DNA of 17,861 nt from Catenibacterium mitsuoka_A (GTDB taxonomy: Bacteria > Bacillota_I > Bacilli_A > Erysipelotrichales > Coprobacillaceae): assembly GCF_964259225.1 (NCBI RefSeq), contig NZ_CAXVKN010000050.1; one strand, given 5' to 3'. The translations under genes and the position numbers were made by a program. The notes below the pieces were generated by a model. That model was not told the origin of the DNA and searched no databases. It was given only the letters and a program-made list of their open reading frames with translations. Below, in pieces: positions 7,629-14,928 of this stretch; the first letter of the stretch is position 1, and each line of letters begins with the position of its first letter.

Positions 7629-7639
7629 TGTGATTAAAT
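7629..7639 (+). repeat. Left copy of an 11-bp inverted repeat of the IS607 element
   Basis: TGTGATTAAAT, the exact inverse of 9420-9430 at the other end. It may be a recombinase recognition sequence or part of conserved end structure. Confidence 0.6.
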
Positions 7640-7671
7640 GTGTTCAAATTCCCTCAAAGGAGAGCGATAAA

Positions 7672-8120
7672 ATGAACACATCAAATATCACAAATTATAA
7701 ACCAAAGGATTTTGCTGAACTTTTAAGCGTATCTGTTAAGATATTATAACGTTGAGCTAGAGAAAGATATTTAAAGGCAAACCGAACCCAAACTAATAGG
7801 CATTATTATACTTATAATCAGCATTTACTAAATTAAGTTGCATTTTTAAGATAGTTTTGTAATGCAAAAGAATTATTTGAATACCCACAGACCATAGGTT
7901 AGTGAAAATTAAATTTTATTAACGCCTATTAAACGGCGTTCATGAAGCTGAACTTGATGCGTAAATTTTCCATTTATTCTATAATTAGATTAGAAATCAG
8001 ATGGAGAATTCATGCAGGATATTGTTTCAATACTTCATGTCTTCTCCTGTAGGTTGTAAAGGGCTTCGCAAGTATAAAAAACTGATATAAAGGGATGAGG
8101 AAATTGCTGAAGAGCTTTAA
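7672..8120 (+). pseudogene. tnpA: Decayed IS607 serine recombinase (tnpA)
   Basis: From ATG 7672, with AAAGGAG upstream, the frame reads the MerR-like DNA-binding head of IS607 TnpA: YKPKDFAELLSVSVK, then L-stop-R-stop-A-R-E, then LKANRTQTNRHYYTY. The stops at 7747 (TAA) and 7753 (TGA) sit where family members have Q and W, so they look like point nonsense mutations. Reading ends at 7836. No trace of the catalytic serine domain (Y-A-R-V-S-T) is visible. The C-terminal tail reappears at about 8000 (MQDIVSILHVFSCRL from 8012), shifts frame by one extra base near 8057-8061, and continues as LRKYKKLI, stop, RDEEIAEEL to 8120, overlapping the tnpB start. Family identification is from remembered consensus and is quite specific. 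Confidence 0.8.
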
Positions 8121-9258
8121 AACGGAAATAAATCCGACAGAGGAGCAGAAAGTCAGGATTCGTAAAACAATTGGTACTTGCAGATTTATCTATAACTTCT
8201 ATCTTGCTCATAATAAGGAGCTTCATGAAAGTGGCAAAAAGTTTATGAGCAGCAGTCAGTTTAGAGTATGGCTTAACAATGAGTATCTTCCGAGTCATCC
8301 AGAATATTCCTGGATCAAGGAAGCTTACTCAAAATCGGTAACACAGGCAGTAAATAACGGACAGACCGCATTTAAAAGATTCTTTGATCACAAGAGCGCC
8401 TTTCCAAAATTTAAGAAGAAAGGCAGATCTGATGTGAAAATGTATTTTGTAAGGAATAATCCAAAAGATTGCCTCTGTGAAAGACACAGAATCAAGATTC
8501 CGTCACTTGGCTGGGTCCGCATCAAAGAGAAAGGATATGTTCCTACAACAAAAGACGGATATGTAATTAAGAGCGGTCATGTCTCAATAAACGCTGACAG
8601 ATACTATGTTTCAGTTCTCTTAGAAATCCCAGATAAAAGGACAGCCAATAATTCCAGTGAAGGAATCGGCATTGATCTTGGATTAAAGGACTTTGCGATT
8701 GTTTCTAACAGAAAAACTTATAAGAACATCAATAAATCTGTAAAATTAAAGAAACTTGAAAAAAAGCTTATTCGAGAACAGAGAAGTCTTTCTCGAAAGT
8801 ATGAAAACATAAAGAAAGGAGAGTCCACTCAAAAAAGAAATATACAGAAACAAAGGCTTAAGATACAGAAGATTCATCAGAGAATCGACAATATTCGTAC
8901 TGATTACATCAATAAGATAATCGCAGAGATAGTGAAAACCAAACCATCTTATATAACGATTGAAGATCTAAACGTATCAGGAATGATGAAGAACAGACAT
9001 CTTTCAAAGGCAGTTGCTTCGCAGAAGTTTTATGAATTTAAAACAAAGCTTCTAGCTAAATGCAAAGAGAACGGAATCGAACTTCGAATAGTAGATAGAT
9101 GGTTCCCATCATCTAAGACATGTCACTGCTGTAAAAGTATCAAGAAAGATTTAAAGCTTTCAGATAGACTTTTCAGATGTGATTGTGGCTATATCGAAGA
9201 CAGAGATTTCAATGCTGCACTTAATCTGAGAGATGCTACGACTTACGAAGTTGCATAA
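8095..9258 (+). CDS. tnpB: TnpB RNA-guided nuclease of the IS607 element
   Basis: A 387-residue TnpB (OrfB) with an N-terminal LKSFKTEINPTEEQ start and a RuvC domain whose three acidic residues are all present: D194 in GIDLG, E290 in TIEDLN, D371 in DRDFNAA. The zinc finger is complete, with C343, C346, C362 and C364. TnpB proteins are omega-RNA-guided DNA endonucleases that cut the empty donor site and so help the element persist. Length is normal, and no stop or frameshift is seen, unlike tnpA. ATG 8095 overlaps the tnpA tail. AAAGGG lies too close to it, so TTG 8104 is a possible alternative start. It is probably translated from the tagG transcript. Confidence 0.92.
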   Translation: MRKLLKSFKTEINPTEEQKVRIRKTIGTCRFIYNFYLAHNKELHESGKKFMSSSQFRVWLNNEYLPSHPEYSWIKEAYSKSVTQAVNNGQTAFKRFFDHKSAFPKFKKKGRSDVKMYFVRNNPKDCLCERHRIKIPSLGWVRIKEKGYVPTTKDGYVIKSGHVSINADRYYVSVLLEIPDKRTANNSSEGIGIDLGLKDFAIVSNRKTYKNINKSVKLKKLEKKLIREQRSLSRKYENIKKGESTQKRNIQKQRLKIQKIHQRIDNIRTDYINKIIAEIVKTKPSYITIEDLNVSGMMKNRHLSKAVASQKFYEFKTKLLAKCKENGIELRIVDRWFPSSKTCHCCKSIKKDLKLSDRLFRCDCGYIEDRDFNAALNLRDATTYEVA

Positions 9259-9460
9259 ACAAACGCAAACGTAGGTATGTACCGAAGGCTATTTCGGGAA
9301 TTTACGACTATGGAGTGTACATGAACTTGTGAGTAGATATGATTTCGGTCAATCGAAAGCATACACGATGACATAGTAAGTAATGTTCGTGAGAACTTAC
9401 ATTATCTCTATGTGAGTATATTTAATCACATTTTGAGTGGCAGGCATTATGGATTCAAAT
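9236..9460 (+). ncRNA. Candidate TnpB omega (re) RNA with guide running into tagH
   Basis: The tnpB 3' end and right end form stacked structure. CTACG (9236-9240) can pair with CGTAG (9270-9274). CCGAA/TTCGG form a hairpin at 9282-9297. ATG-TTTCG/CGAAA-CAT form one at 9338-9363. A long bulged hairpin, closed by CATAG (9372-9376) and CTATG (9408-9412), has a GTTC-GTGA-GAAC tip. In IS605/IS607 systems the omega RNA is read from this region and its guide is the flank just beyond the right end. Here that would begin at 9441 and cover the tagH start. Exact RNA ends cannot be seen. Confidence 0.5.
9420..9430 (-). repeat. Right copy of the 11-bp inverted repeat of the IS607 element
   Basis: ATTTAATCACA, the exact inverse of 7629-7639, about 10 nt inside the inferred right boundary. 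Confidence 0.6.
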
Positions 9461-10267
9461 ATTGCAATTGAAGCACGTCATGCTTCTAAAATATATGAAC
9501 TAAGATCTAAAGAGAAAAAAAGCGATGTCAAGTTTTATGCCCTCAAGGATTTAAACTTTGAAATCAAGAAAGGACAGGTTGTTGGTATTCTAGGAACAAA
9601 TGGTTCTGGTAAATCAACTATGTCCATTATTCTTGCAGGGATCTGTGATACTGATGAAGGTGAAATCATTGTAAATGGGACACAGGCTTTGATTGCTATT
9701 AATACTGGATTAAATGCACAGTTGACAGGACTGGAGAATATTGAATTAAAAGGTGCTTTATTAGGTCTTTCTAAAAAGCGTATTGAAGAGATTAAAGAAG
9801 GTGTTATTAATTTCGCAGAAATTGGTGATTTCCTCTACCAGCCTGTAAAGAAATATTCATCAGGTATGAAATCAAGACTTGGTTTCTCAATTAACCTTTG
9901 TCTTGATCCAGATATCATGATTGTCGATGAAGCATTAAGTGTCGGTGATAAAGGTTTTGCTGAAAAATGTCTGAATAAGATGACTGAATTAAAAGAACAG
10001 GGTAAAACAATTATCTTTATTTCACATAACTTAAGACAGGTAAGATCATTTTGTGATAGTGCTATGTGGATTGAAGGCGGTATGCTTCGTGAATATGGTG
10101 ATATTGATGAAGTATGTGATCATTATGCTGACTATGTAGAGTACTACAATCATTTATCCGCAAAAGAGAAAAGGAAAGTACGTGATGAGAAATTCGCAAA
10201 GCGTGTGATTCCAAATTCTCATCGTACACTAGGTGATAAGCTCTTTGCTGCTATTAAGACAAGATAA
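9449..10267 (+). CDS. tagH: Teichoic acid ABC exporter, ATPase subunit (TagH-like)
   Basis: A 272-residue ABC ATPase that powers export through the TagG permease. Walker A spans about residues 49-57 (G-T-N-G-S-G-K-S-T), the signature SSGM is at 137-140, Walker B ends in D160-E161, and the switch histidine is H193. The alternation pattern and short tail match TarH (about 264 residues) rather than B. subtilis TagH, which has a long extra C-terminal domain. A GTG at 9437 is in frame, but that codon belongs to the IS end. ATG 9449 is the ancestral start, because deleting the element places AGGAGG 8 nt before it. After insertion the upstream sequence is GAGTGGCAGG, a poorer ribosome binding site. 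Confidence 0.88.
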   Translation: MDSNIAIEARHASKIYELRSKEKKSDVKFYALKDLNFEIKKGQVVGILGTNGSGKSTMSIILAGICDTDEGEIIVNGTQALIAINTGLNAQLTGLENIELKGALLGLSKKRIEEIKEGVINFAEIGDFLYQPVKKYSSGMKSRLGFSINLCLDPDIMIVDEALSVGDKGFAEKCLNKMTELKEQGKTIIFISHNLRQVRSFCDSAMWIEGGMLREYGDIDEVCDHYADYVEYYNHLSAKEKRKVRDEKFAKRVIPNSHRTLGDKLFAAIKTR

Positions 10268-10269
10268 AC

Positions 10270-10294
10270 AAAGGGCAGGGGAACCTGCCCTTTT
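10270..10294 (+). terminator. Terminator after tagH
   Basis: A perfect 10-bp stem AAAGGGCAGG/CCTGCCCTTT with a GGAA loop, but only four T residues follow. It could be leaky and allow some read-through into the next gene, for which I see no separate promoter. Confidence 0.75.
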
Positions 10295-10317
10295 AAATAG
10301 AGAAAGGAAGTAAAGTT

Positions 10318-12552
10318 ATGAAATTATCAATTATCATACCATTTAATCGTTATATACATTATTTATATGACTGCTTAGAAAGTATCAAGGATCAGAATTT
10401 GACTGATTATGAAGTGCTTCTAGTAGTAGATGCTATTGAAAATGTAAAGGATAAGATCCACAAATATGATTTACCTATTACTCTTATTGAATCTGGTGAA
10501 GCAACAGTAGGTAAAAAGAGAAACATGGGTCTTAATCTTGCTAAGGGAGATTATGTTTATTTCTTAGATAGTGATGACTATGTATTGCCTAACTGTCTAA
10601 ATGCTTTAATAGAAGAAGCACAAAAATCTAATAATCAAGTTGTTGCTGGTAAAAGAATGGTTTCATGGTTTAAAAAACAGGTTTTTGAAACAATGAGCGA
10701 TGAAACAAATATTGAAAGAAACTTAAAAGACAAGGATCATGATCGTCTTGAAAAAGTGGAAAGAAAACAAGAAGAACATGTTTATGACAGTGAACCAGAA
10801 CAGTTTAAGATTGATCTTCTTATTCGTACAAGACATGCATTAAGAAATGTATCATGCTTAAATCTTCTTATTAAACGTTCACTTATTGAAGAGAATCATA
10901 TTTCTTTTAAAGAAGGATTCTTCTGGTATACAGATGCACCATTTGTAGTTGAACTATTAAAATATACAAATGATGTTTCTTTTGTGGAAGATGCTATTCT
11001 AGTCAAACGTAAACATAATGACCCAATCAATCGTCCTGCTTTATCCCAGATTAAGGATCCTGATGGTCGCTTTGATGAATTTATTGAAGCGCATAACTAT
11101 TGCTTAGAGATTTCTAAGGATTATCCATCTATTCATTATTATATTAATGCGAAGATGGCTAACTACTTTACTAGTTTCTTTGCTAAAAAAGTCAGAAGAA
11201 GTGAAGATGATAAATGGAGAACAACACGTTTTGATACAATGGCTAAAGTTCTAACTCACATAGAACCAGAACTATTAAAGAAATCACTTTATCGTCGTAG
11301 TCTTTCTAAAGCATGTATGAATCATGACTTAAGAAAAGCACAAAAAATCATTGCAGCTCACTTAGCTGGTGTTAAAGCCAAGAAGATTTTTAAGAATAAG
11401 AATGAAATGAATAAGTACTTGTATAGACATAAATATAAGAATGAACCTATTCAGAAAAATCTTATTATGTTTGAAACATTCCGTGGGGCAAGTTATGCAG
11501 ATTCACCTAAATATATTTATGAATATTTGGCTAAGAACTTCCCTGGACAATATGAATTTGTCTGGGTACTTAATGACACGAAGACAAAACTCCCATATGG
11601 TGGAACAGTTGTTAAACGTATGACACGTAAATATGCTTACTATCTTGCTGTATGTAAATACTTCGTATTTAATACAAGACAGCCATTATGGTATCGTAAA
11701 AGAGAAGGACAGGTCTTCCTAGAAACTTGGCATGGCACACCACTTAAACGTCTAGCCTTTGACCAGGAAGAAGTGACTGCAGCTTCTCCTACATATAAGG
11801 CTCAGTTCTATCGTCAGAAACAGGAATGGGATTATCTCATTGCACCTAATGCATTTTCTAGTGAAATATTCAAGAGCTGCTTTATGTATAAGGATGAAGG
11901 AGATACGATGTTAGATACAGGTTATCCTAGAAATGACTTACTCTCTGATCCTCATAAAGAAGAAATTGCGAAAGAATTAAAGAAAAAGGTTGGTATACCA
12001 CTAGACAAGAAAGTTATTCTCTATGCTCCTACATGGAGAGATGATGAATATTATGGCAATGGTGCTTATAAGTTCCAGTTAAAATTGAATCTTGAACAGA
12101 TGAGAAAAGAATTAGGTGATGAATATGTCATTATCCTAAGAACACATTATTATATTGCGGATGTACTTGATTTAACTGGTTTAGATGGTTTTGCGTTTAA
12201 TTTAAGTAAGTATGATGATATTACTGAAATCTATTTGATGAGTGATATTCTTATTACTGACTATTCAAGTGTATTCTTTGACTTTGCAAACCTTAAACGT
12301 CCAATGTTATTCTATACATATGACTTAGATAAATATCGTGATGTATTAAGAGGCTTCTATATCAATATGGAAGAAGAACTTCCAGGCCCACTTGTATTCA
12401 CAACAGACGAAGTCATTGACACAATCAAGCATATGGATGAAATCACTGAAAAATATGCAGATCGTTATGTAAAGTTCTATGACAAGTTCTGTGGTTGGGA
12501 AGATGGTCATTCTTCACAGAGAGTTGTTGAAACAGTATTTGAAAAGAATTAG
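10318..12552 (+). CDS. Fusion of GT2 glycosyltransferase and TagF-like glycerophosphotransferase
   Basis: A 744-residue two-domain enzyme. Residues 1 to about 230 form a family 2 glycosyltransferase with SIIIPFNR at the start and the metal/nucleotide-sugar motif DSDD at 84-87. After a basic linker, residues from about 375 form a CDP-glycerol:polyglycerophosphate glycerophosphotransferase: WHGTP with H472, GYPRND 535-540, YAPTWRDD 569-576, H610 in RTHYYI, and TDYSS 647-651. H472 and H610 occupy the places of the two essential histidines of S. epidermidis TagF (H444 and H584). It probably adds a sugar and polymerises or primes glycerol phosphate on a membrane-bound teichoic acid intermediate. 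Which polyol and sugar are used cannot be told. AAAGGA lies about 9 nt before the ATG. Confidence 0.88.
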   Translation: MKLSIIIPFNRYIHYLYDCLESIKDQNLTDYEVLLVVDAIENVKDKIHKYDLPITLIESGEATVGKKRNMGLNLAKGDYVYFLDSDDYVLPNCLNALIEEAQKSNNQVVAGKRMVSWFKKQVFETMSDETNIERNLKDKDHDRLEKVERKQEEHVYDSEPEQFKIDLLIRTRHALRNVSCLNLLIKRSLIEENHISFKEGFFWYTDAPFVVELLKYTNDVSFVEDAILVKRKHNDPINRPALSQIKDPDGRFDEFIEAHNYCLEISKDYPSIHYYINAKMANYFTSFFAKKVRRSEDDKWRTTRFDTMAKVLTHIEPELLKKSLYRRSLSKACMNHDLRKAQKIIAAHLAGVKAKKIFKNKNEMNKYLYRHKYKNEPIQKNLIMFETFRGASYADSPKYIYEYLAKNFPGQYEFVWVLNDTKTKLPYGGTVVKRMTRKYAYYLAVCKYFVFNTRQPLWYRKREGQVFLETWHGTPLKRLAFDQEEVTAASPTYKAQFYRQKQEWDYLIAPNAFSSEIFKSCFMYKDEGDTMLDTGYPRNDLLSDPHKEEIAKELKKKVGIPLDKKVILYAPTWRDDEYYGNGAYKFQLKLNLEQMRKELGDEYVIILRTHYYIADVLDLTGLDGFAFNLSKYDDITEIYLMSDILITDYSSVFFDFANLKRPMLFYTYDLDKYRDVLRGFYINMEEELPGPLVFTTDEVIDTIKHMDEITEKYADRYVKFYDKFCGWEDGHSSQRVVETVFEKN

Positions 12553-12578
12553 CTTTCCTTTACAGGGAGCTTTTTCTT
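12551..12578 (+). terminator. Weak terminator after the GT2-TagF fusion
   Basis: AGCTTTC can pair with GGGAGCT (two G-U pairs) around a 7-nt loop, followed by TTTTTCTTT. The stem begins in the stop codon. It stands directly before a strong promoter. Confidence 0.55.
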
Positions 12579-12591
12579 TGTATCAGTTTGA

Positions 12592-12620
12592 TTGACTAGG
12601 ACAGTCATTCTCACTATAAT
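12592..12620 (+). promoter_or_regulatory. Strong promoter of the second teichoic acid transcription unit
   Basis: TTGACT (12592-12597), exactly 17 nt, then TATAAT (12615-12620), 25 nt before the ATG at 12646. This is the closest match to consensus in the window. It shows that the frame open from 12592 is not coding up to 12646. Confidence 0.8.
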
Positions 12621-12645
12621 AGACCCTAACAAAGGAGAAATCATC

Positions 12646-13839
12646 ATGAAATTGATTAAGAAAATACTAGGTAAAATGATTCGTTTATTATATCGAATTG
12701 TTTATCGCTTCATACCATGTGATGATCATACAATCTTATTTATATCTTTCCATGGTCGTGGCTATACAGATAATCCTAAGGCATTACACCAATATATCAG
12801 TGATCATAAAGAATATGCCTCATATCGCTGTATCTATGCAATCAAGCATCATAAAGAAAAGAATCTCACTATTCCTAATGCTAAGATTATAGAATACTTC
12901 AGTATTCCTTATTTCTTCTATCTTGCAAGAAGTAAGTATTGGATTTCTAACTGTAAGCTTCCTAAATATGTATTAAAGAAGGATAACCAGGTCTATTTAC
13001 AAACTTGGCATGGTACACCTTTAAAGAAGCTTGCTCATGATATTGAGGTACCAGAAGGGACAACATTCTATCGTTCTGGCATGTCTATAGAAGAAATGCG
13101 AGCAACTTATGATAATGATGTCTCTAAATACAACTATATGATTTCTCCGAGTGCCTTTACAACAGAAGTTTTCCAGACATCTTTTAGAATCAATAAGGAA
13201 AGACTGATTGAAACAGGCTACCCGAGAAATGATATATTATCTAACTATACAAAAGAAGATGTAGAAACTATTAAAAATAGAATGCATCTTCCTCACGATA
13301 AAAAGATCTTACTCTATGCACCTACATGGCGTGATAACTCATTTAATATGAAGGGTTATACATTCAAATTAGAAGTTAACTTCAAAAAATGGCAGGAAGT
13401 ATTAGGGGATGAATATATTGTTGTATTTAAACCTCATTATTTGATTGTGAATGATTTTAATCTAGATGAAGTGAAAGATTTTGTTTATTATGTGGATCCT
13501 CAGGAAGATATTGCAGACTTATACTTAATTGCAGATGCGTTAGTGACAGATTACTCAAGTGTCTTCTTTGATTATGCAATATTAAAAAGACCAATCTATT
13601 TCTATATGTATGATTTAGAAAACTATCGTGATGAATTAAGAGGATTCTATTTAGATATTTATAAAGATCTTCCTGGAGAAGTGGTAGAAAATGAAGATAC
13701 ACTACTTGAGAAGATTCATACACATGATTTTGATTATGACCGTTTAAAAGGCTTCAATGAACGTTTTAATAATCATGAAGATGGACAGGCCAGCAAACGT
13801 GTCATTGATATACTATTAGGTGAACAGCATGGGGCTTAA
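12646..13839 (+). CDS. CDP-glycerol glycerophosphotransferase, single domain (TagF/TarL-like)
   Basis: A 397-residue peripheral membrane enzyme that transfers glycerol phosphate (or possibly ribitol phosphate) from its CDP form to a growing teichoic acid chain on the inner membrane face. A basic N-terminal helix (residues 1-25) probably docks to the membrane. Motifs run in the same order as in the neighbouring fusion: WHGTP with H122, GYPRND 191-196, YAPTWRD, H264 in KPHYLI, TDYSS 301-305, and ELRGFY near the C-terminus. AAAGGAG lies upstream of ATG 12646, behind the strong promoter. It overlaps the next gene by 11 nt, so translation is coupled. Chain-extending and priming members of the family cannot be separated by motif alone. 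Confidence 0.87.
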   Translation: MKLIKKILGKMIRLLYRIVYRFIPCDDHTILFISFHGRGYTDNPKALHQYISDHKEYASYRCIYAIKHHKEKNLTIPNAKIIEYFSIPYFFYLARSKYWISNCKLPKYVLKKDNQVYLQTWHGTPLKKLAHDIEVPEGTTFYRSGMSIEEMRATYDNDVSKYNYMISPSAFTTEVFQTSFRINKERLIETGYPRNDILSNYTKEDVETIKNRMHLPHDKKILLYAPTWRDNSFNMKGYTFKLEVNFKKWQEVLGDEYIVVFKPHYLIVNDFNLDEVKDFVYYVDPQEDIADLYLIADALVTDYSSVFFDYAILKRPIYFYMYDLENYRDELRGFYLDIYKDLPGEVVENEDTLLEKIHTHDFDYDRLKGFNERFNNHEDGQASKRVIDILLGEQHGA

Positions 13840-14926
13840 GAAAATTGTATTAAACATCATTCTTTCATTTGTGAACATCTTTGTATCACTTATTCCTATT
13901 AAAAAGAATCAAATTGCATTTGTTTCATTAGAAGACAATGTTTTAAGAGATGATTTCTTAGATATCTATAATCATCTTGATGCATCTCATTATTCTATTA
14001 AGAAAGTACTCATTCATTATGATAAAAAATCAGTATGGAATGATTTTTTATATCTCCTTAACTGCATTAAACAGATTATTGTGATTAATACATCCCATAT
14101 CGTACTCATTAATGACAATAACTATGTTGTCTCTCATTATAAGAGACAAGGTGTTAAGGTTATTGAAGTATGGCATGCCACAGGAGCTATTAAGAAGTTT
14201 GGAAATGCGATTAAAAGACAATATCCTATTAATAACTATGACTATGTTATTGCGAATAGTGATTATTGGGTAGAACCTTATTCTCTTGCTTTCTCTGTAG
14301 ATAAAAACAACGTACTTGTAACAGGTATGCCACGTGTCGATCATTTATTTGATGAAACATATAAAGAAGAAGCAAAAAAGAACTTTTATCTCAAGTATCC
14401 AAAATTAAAAAATAAGAAGATATTACTTTATGCACCTACATTTAGAGGAAATATTTATAAAGGATTTAAAGCAGTTGATTTTGATTCAAAGAAGCTTATG
14501 TCTTTGCTAGATGAAGATACAGTTCTACTTTATAAATATCATCCACTTATGCATAATATTCCGATTGAAGAAAATGAACGTATACTTAATATGAATCATG
14601 AGAATACTTATGATTTATTTATTGTAAGTGATGCGCTTATTTCTGATTTTTCTTCTATTATCTTTGATTATTCTATTCTAGATAAGCCGTTGTATTTCTA
14701 TGTGCCTGATTTAAAGGAATATATGCGTCATTTAGGATGTTTTGTAGACTATAAGAAGGAAATGCCTGGTCCATTATGTTATAATGAAGATGAATTAGTA
14801 GATGCAATACATTCTAATAAACATTATGATATTAAAGCATTTAAGAATAAGTTCTTTAAATATCAGGATGGAAAGAATGTAGAACGTATCATCTTATTCA
14901 TAGAACAATTAATCAAGGAGGATTAA
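13829..14926 (+). CDS. Divergent CDP-glycerol glycerophosphotransferase family protein (TagB-like motif)
   Basis: A 365-residue member of the same family as the two genes before it, but clearly divergent. WHGTP is replaced by WHATGAIKKFG (H116), GYPRND by GMPRVD, TWRD by TFRG, and TDYSS by SDFSS, while the second histidine H238 is kept in KYHPLM. The WHAxGA form is common in TagB-type primases and in poorly characterised polyol-phosphate transferases, so it may add the first unit or a different polyol (inference). A hydrophobic N-terminal helix (about residues 5-24) suggests membrane attachment. A frame opens at GTG 13820, but AGGTG at 13818-13822 fixes ATG 13829. Confidence 0.8.
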   Translation: MGLKKIVLNIILSFVNIFVSLIPIKKNQIAFVSLEDNVLRDDFLDIYNHLDASHYSIKKVLIHYDKKSVWNDFLYLLNCIKQIIVINTSHIVLINDNNYVVSHYKRQGVKVIEVWHATGAIKKFGNAIKRQYPINNYDYVIANSDYWVEPYSLAFSVDKNNVLVTGMPRVDHLFDETYKEEAKKNFYLKYPKLKNKKILLYAPTFRGNIYKGFKAVDFDSKKLMSLLDEDTVLLYKYHPLMHNIPIEENERILNMNHENTYDLFIVSDALISDFSSIIFDYSILDKPLYFYVPDLKEYMRHLGCFVDYKKEMPGPLCYNEDELVDAIHSNKHYDIKAFKNKFFKYQDGKNVERIILFIEQLIKED

Positions 14927-14928
14927 TT

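Larger units (their letters stand above)
7599..9440 (+). mobile_element. IS607-family element with dead tnpA and intact tnpB
   Basis: About 1.84 kb lies between tagG and tagH. It holds a decayed IS607-type serine recombinase gene (tnpA remnants at 7672-7836 and about 8000-8120), an intact overlapping tnpB, and a structured right end. IS607 elements insert at GG dinucleotides without a target duplication. Placing the ends at GG 7597-7598 and GG 9439-9440 restores TTTAGGAGG, CAGGCATT and the tagH ATG, a perfect ribosome binding site with 8-nt spacing. An 11-bp inverted repeat (TGTGATTAAAT) lies 30 nt from the left end and about 10 nt from the right end. The boundaries are inferred from this reconstruction. 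The element should be unable to move unless a recombinase is supplied in trans. Confidence 0.82.

Noticed and set aside
8035..8298. 87-codon leftward frame over the tnpB start
   Set aside because: It is antisense to the tnpA tail and tnpB, both supported by family motifs.
12592..12645. Upstream extension of the CDP-glycerol transferase frame to TTG 12592
   Set aside because: The stretch holds a near-consensus promoter and an AAAGGAG site pointing to ATG 12646.
13457..13723. Leftward frame inside the CDP-glycerol transferase gene
   Set aside because: It is a codon-position shadow of the real gene with no start signals. The same applies to frames at 14048-14344, 1486-1704, 11441-11623, 4116-4298 and 17596-17817.
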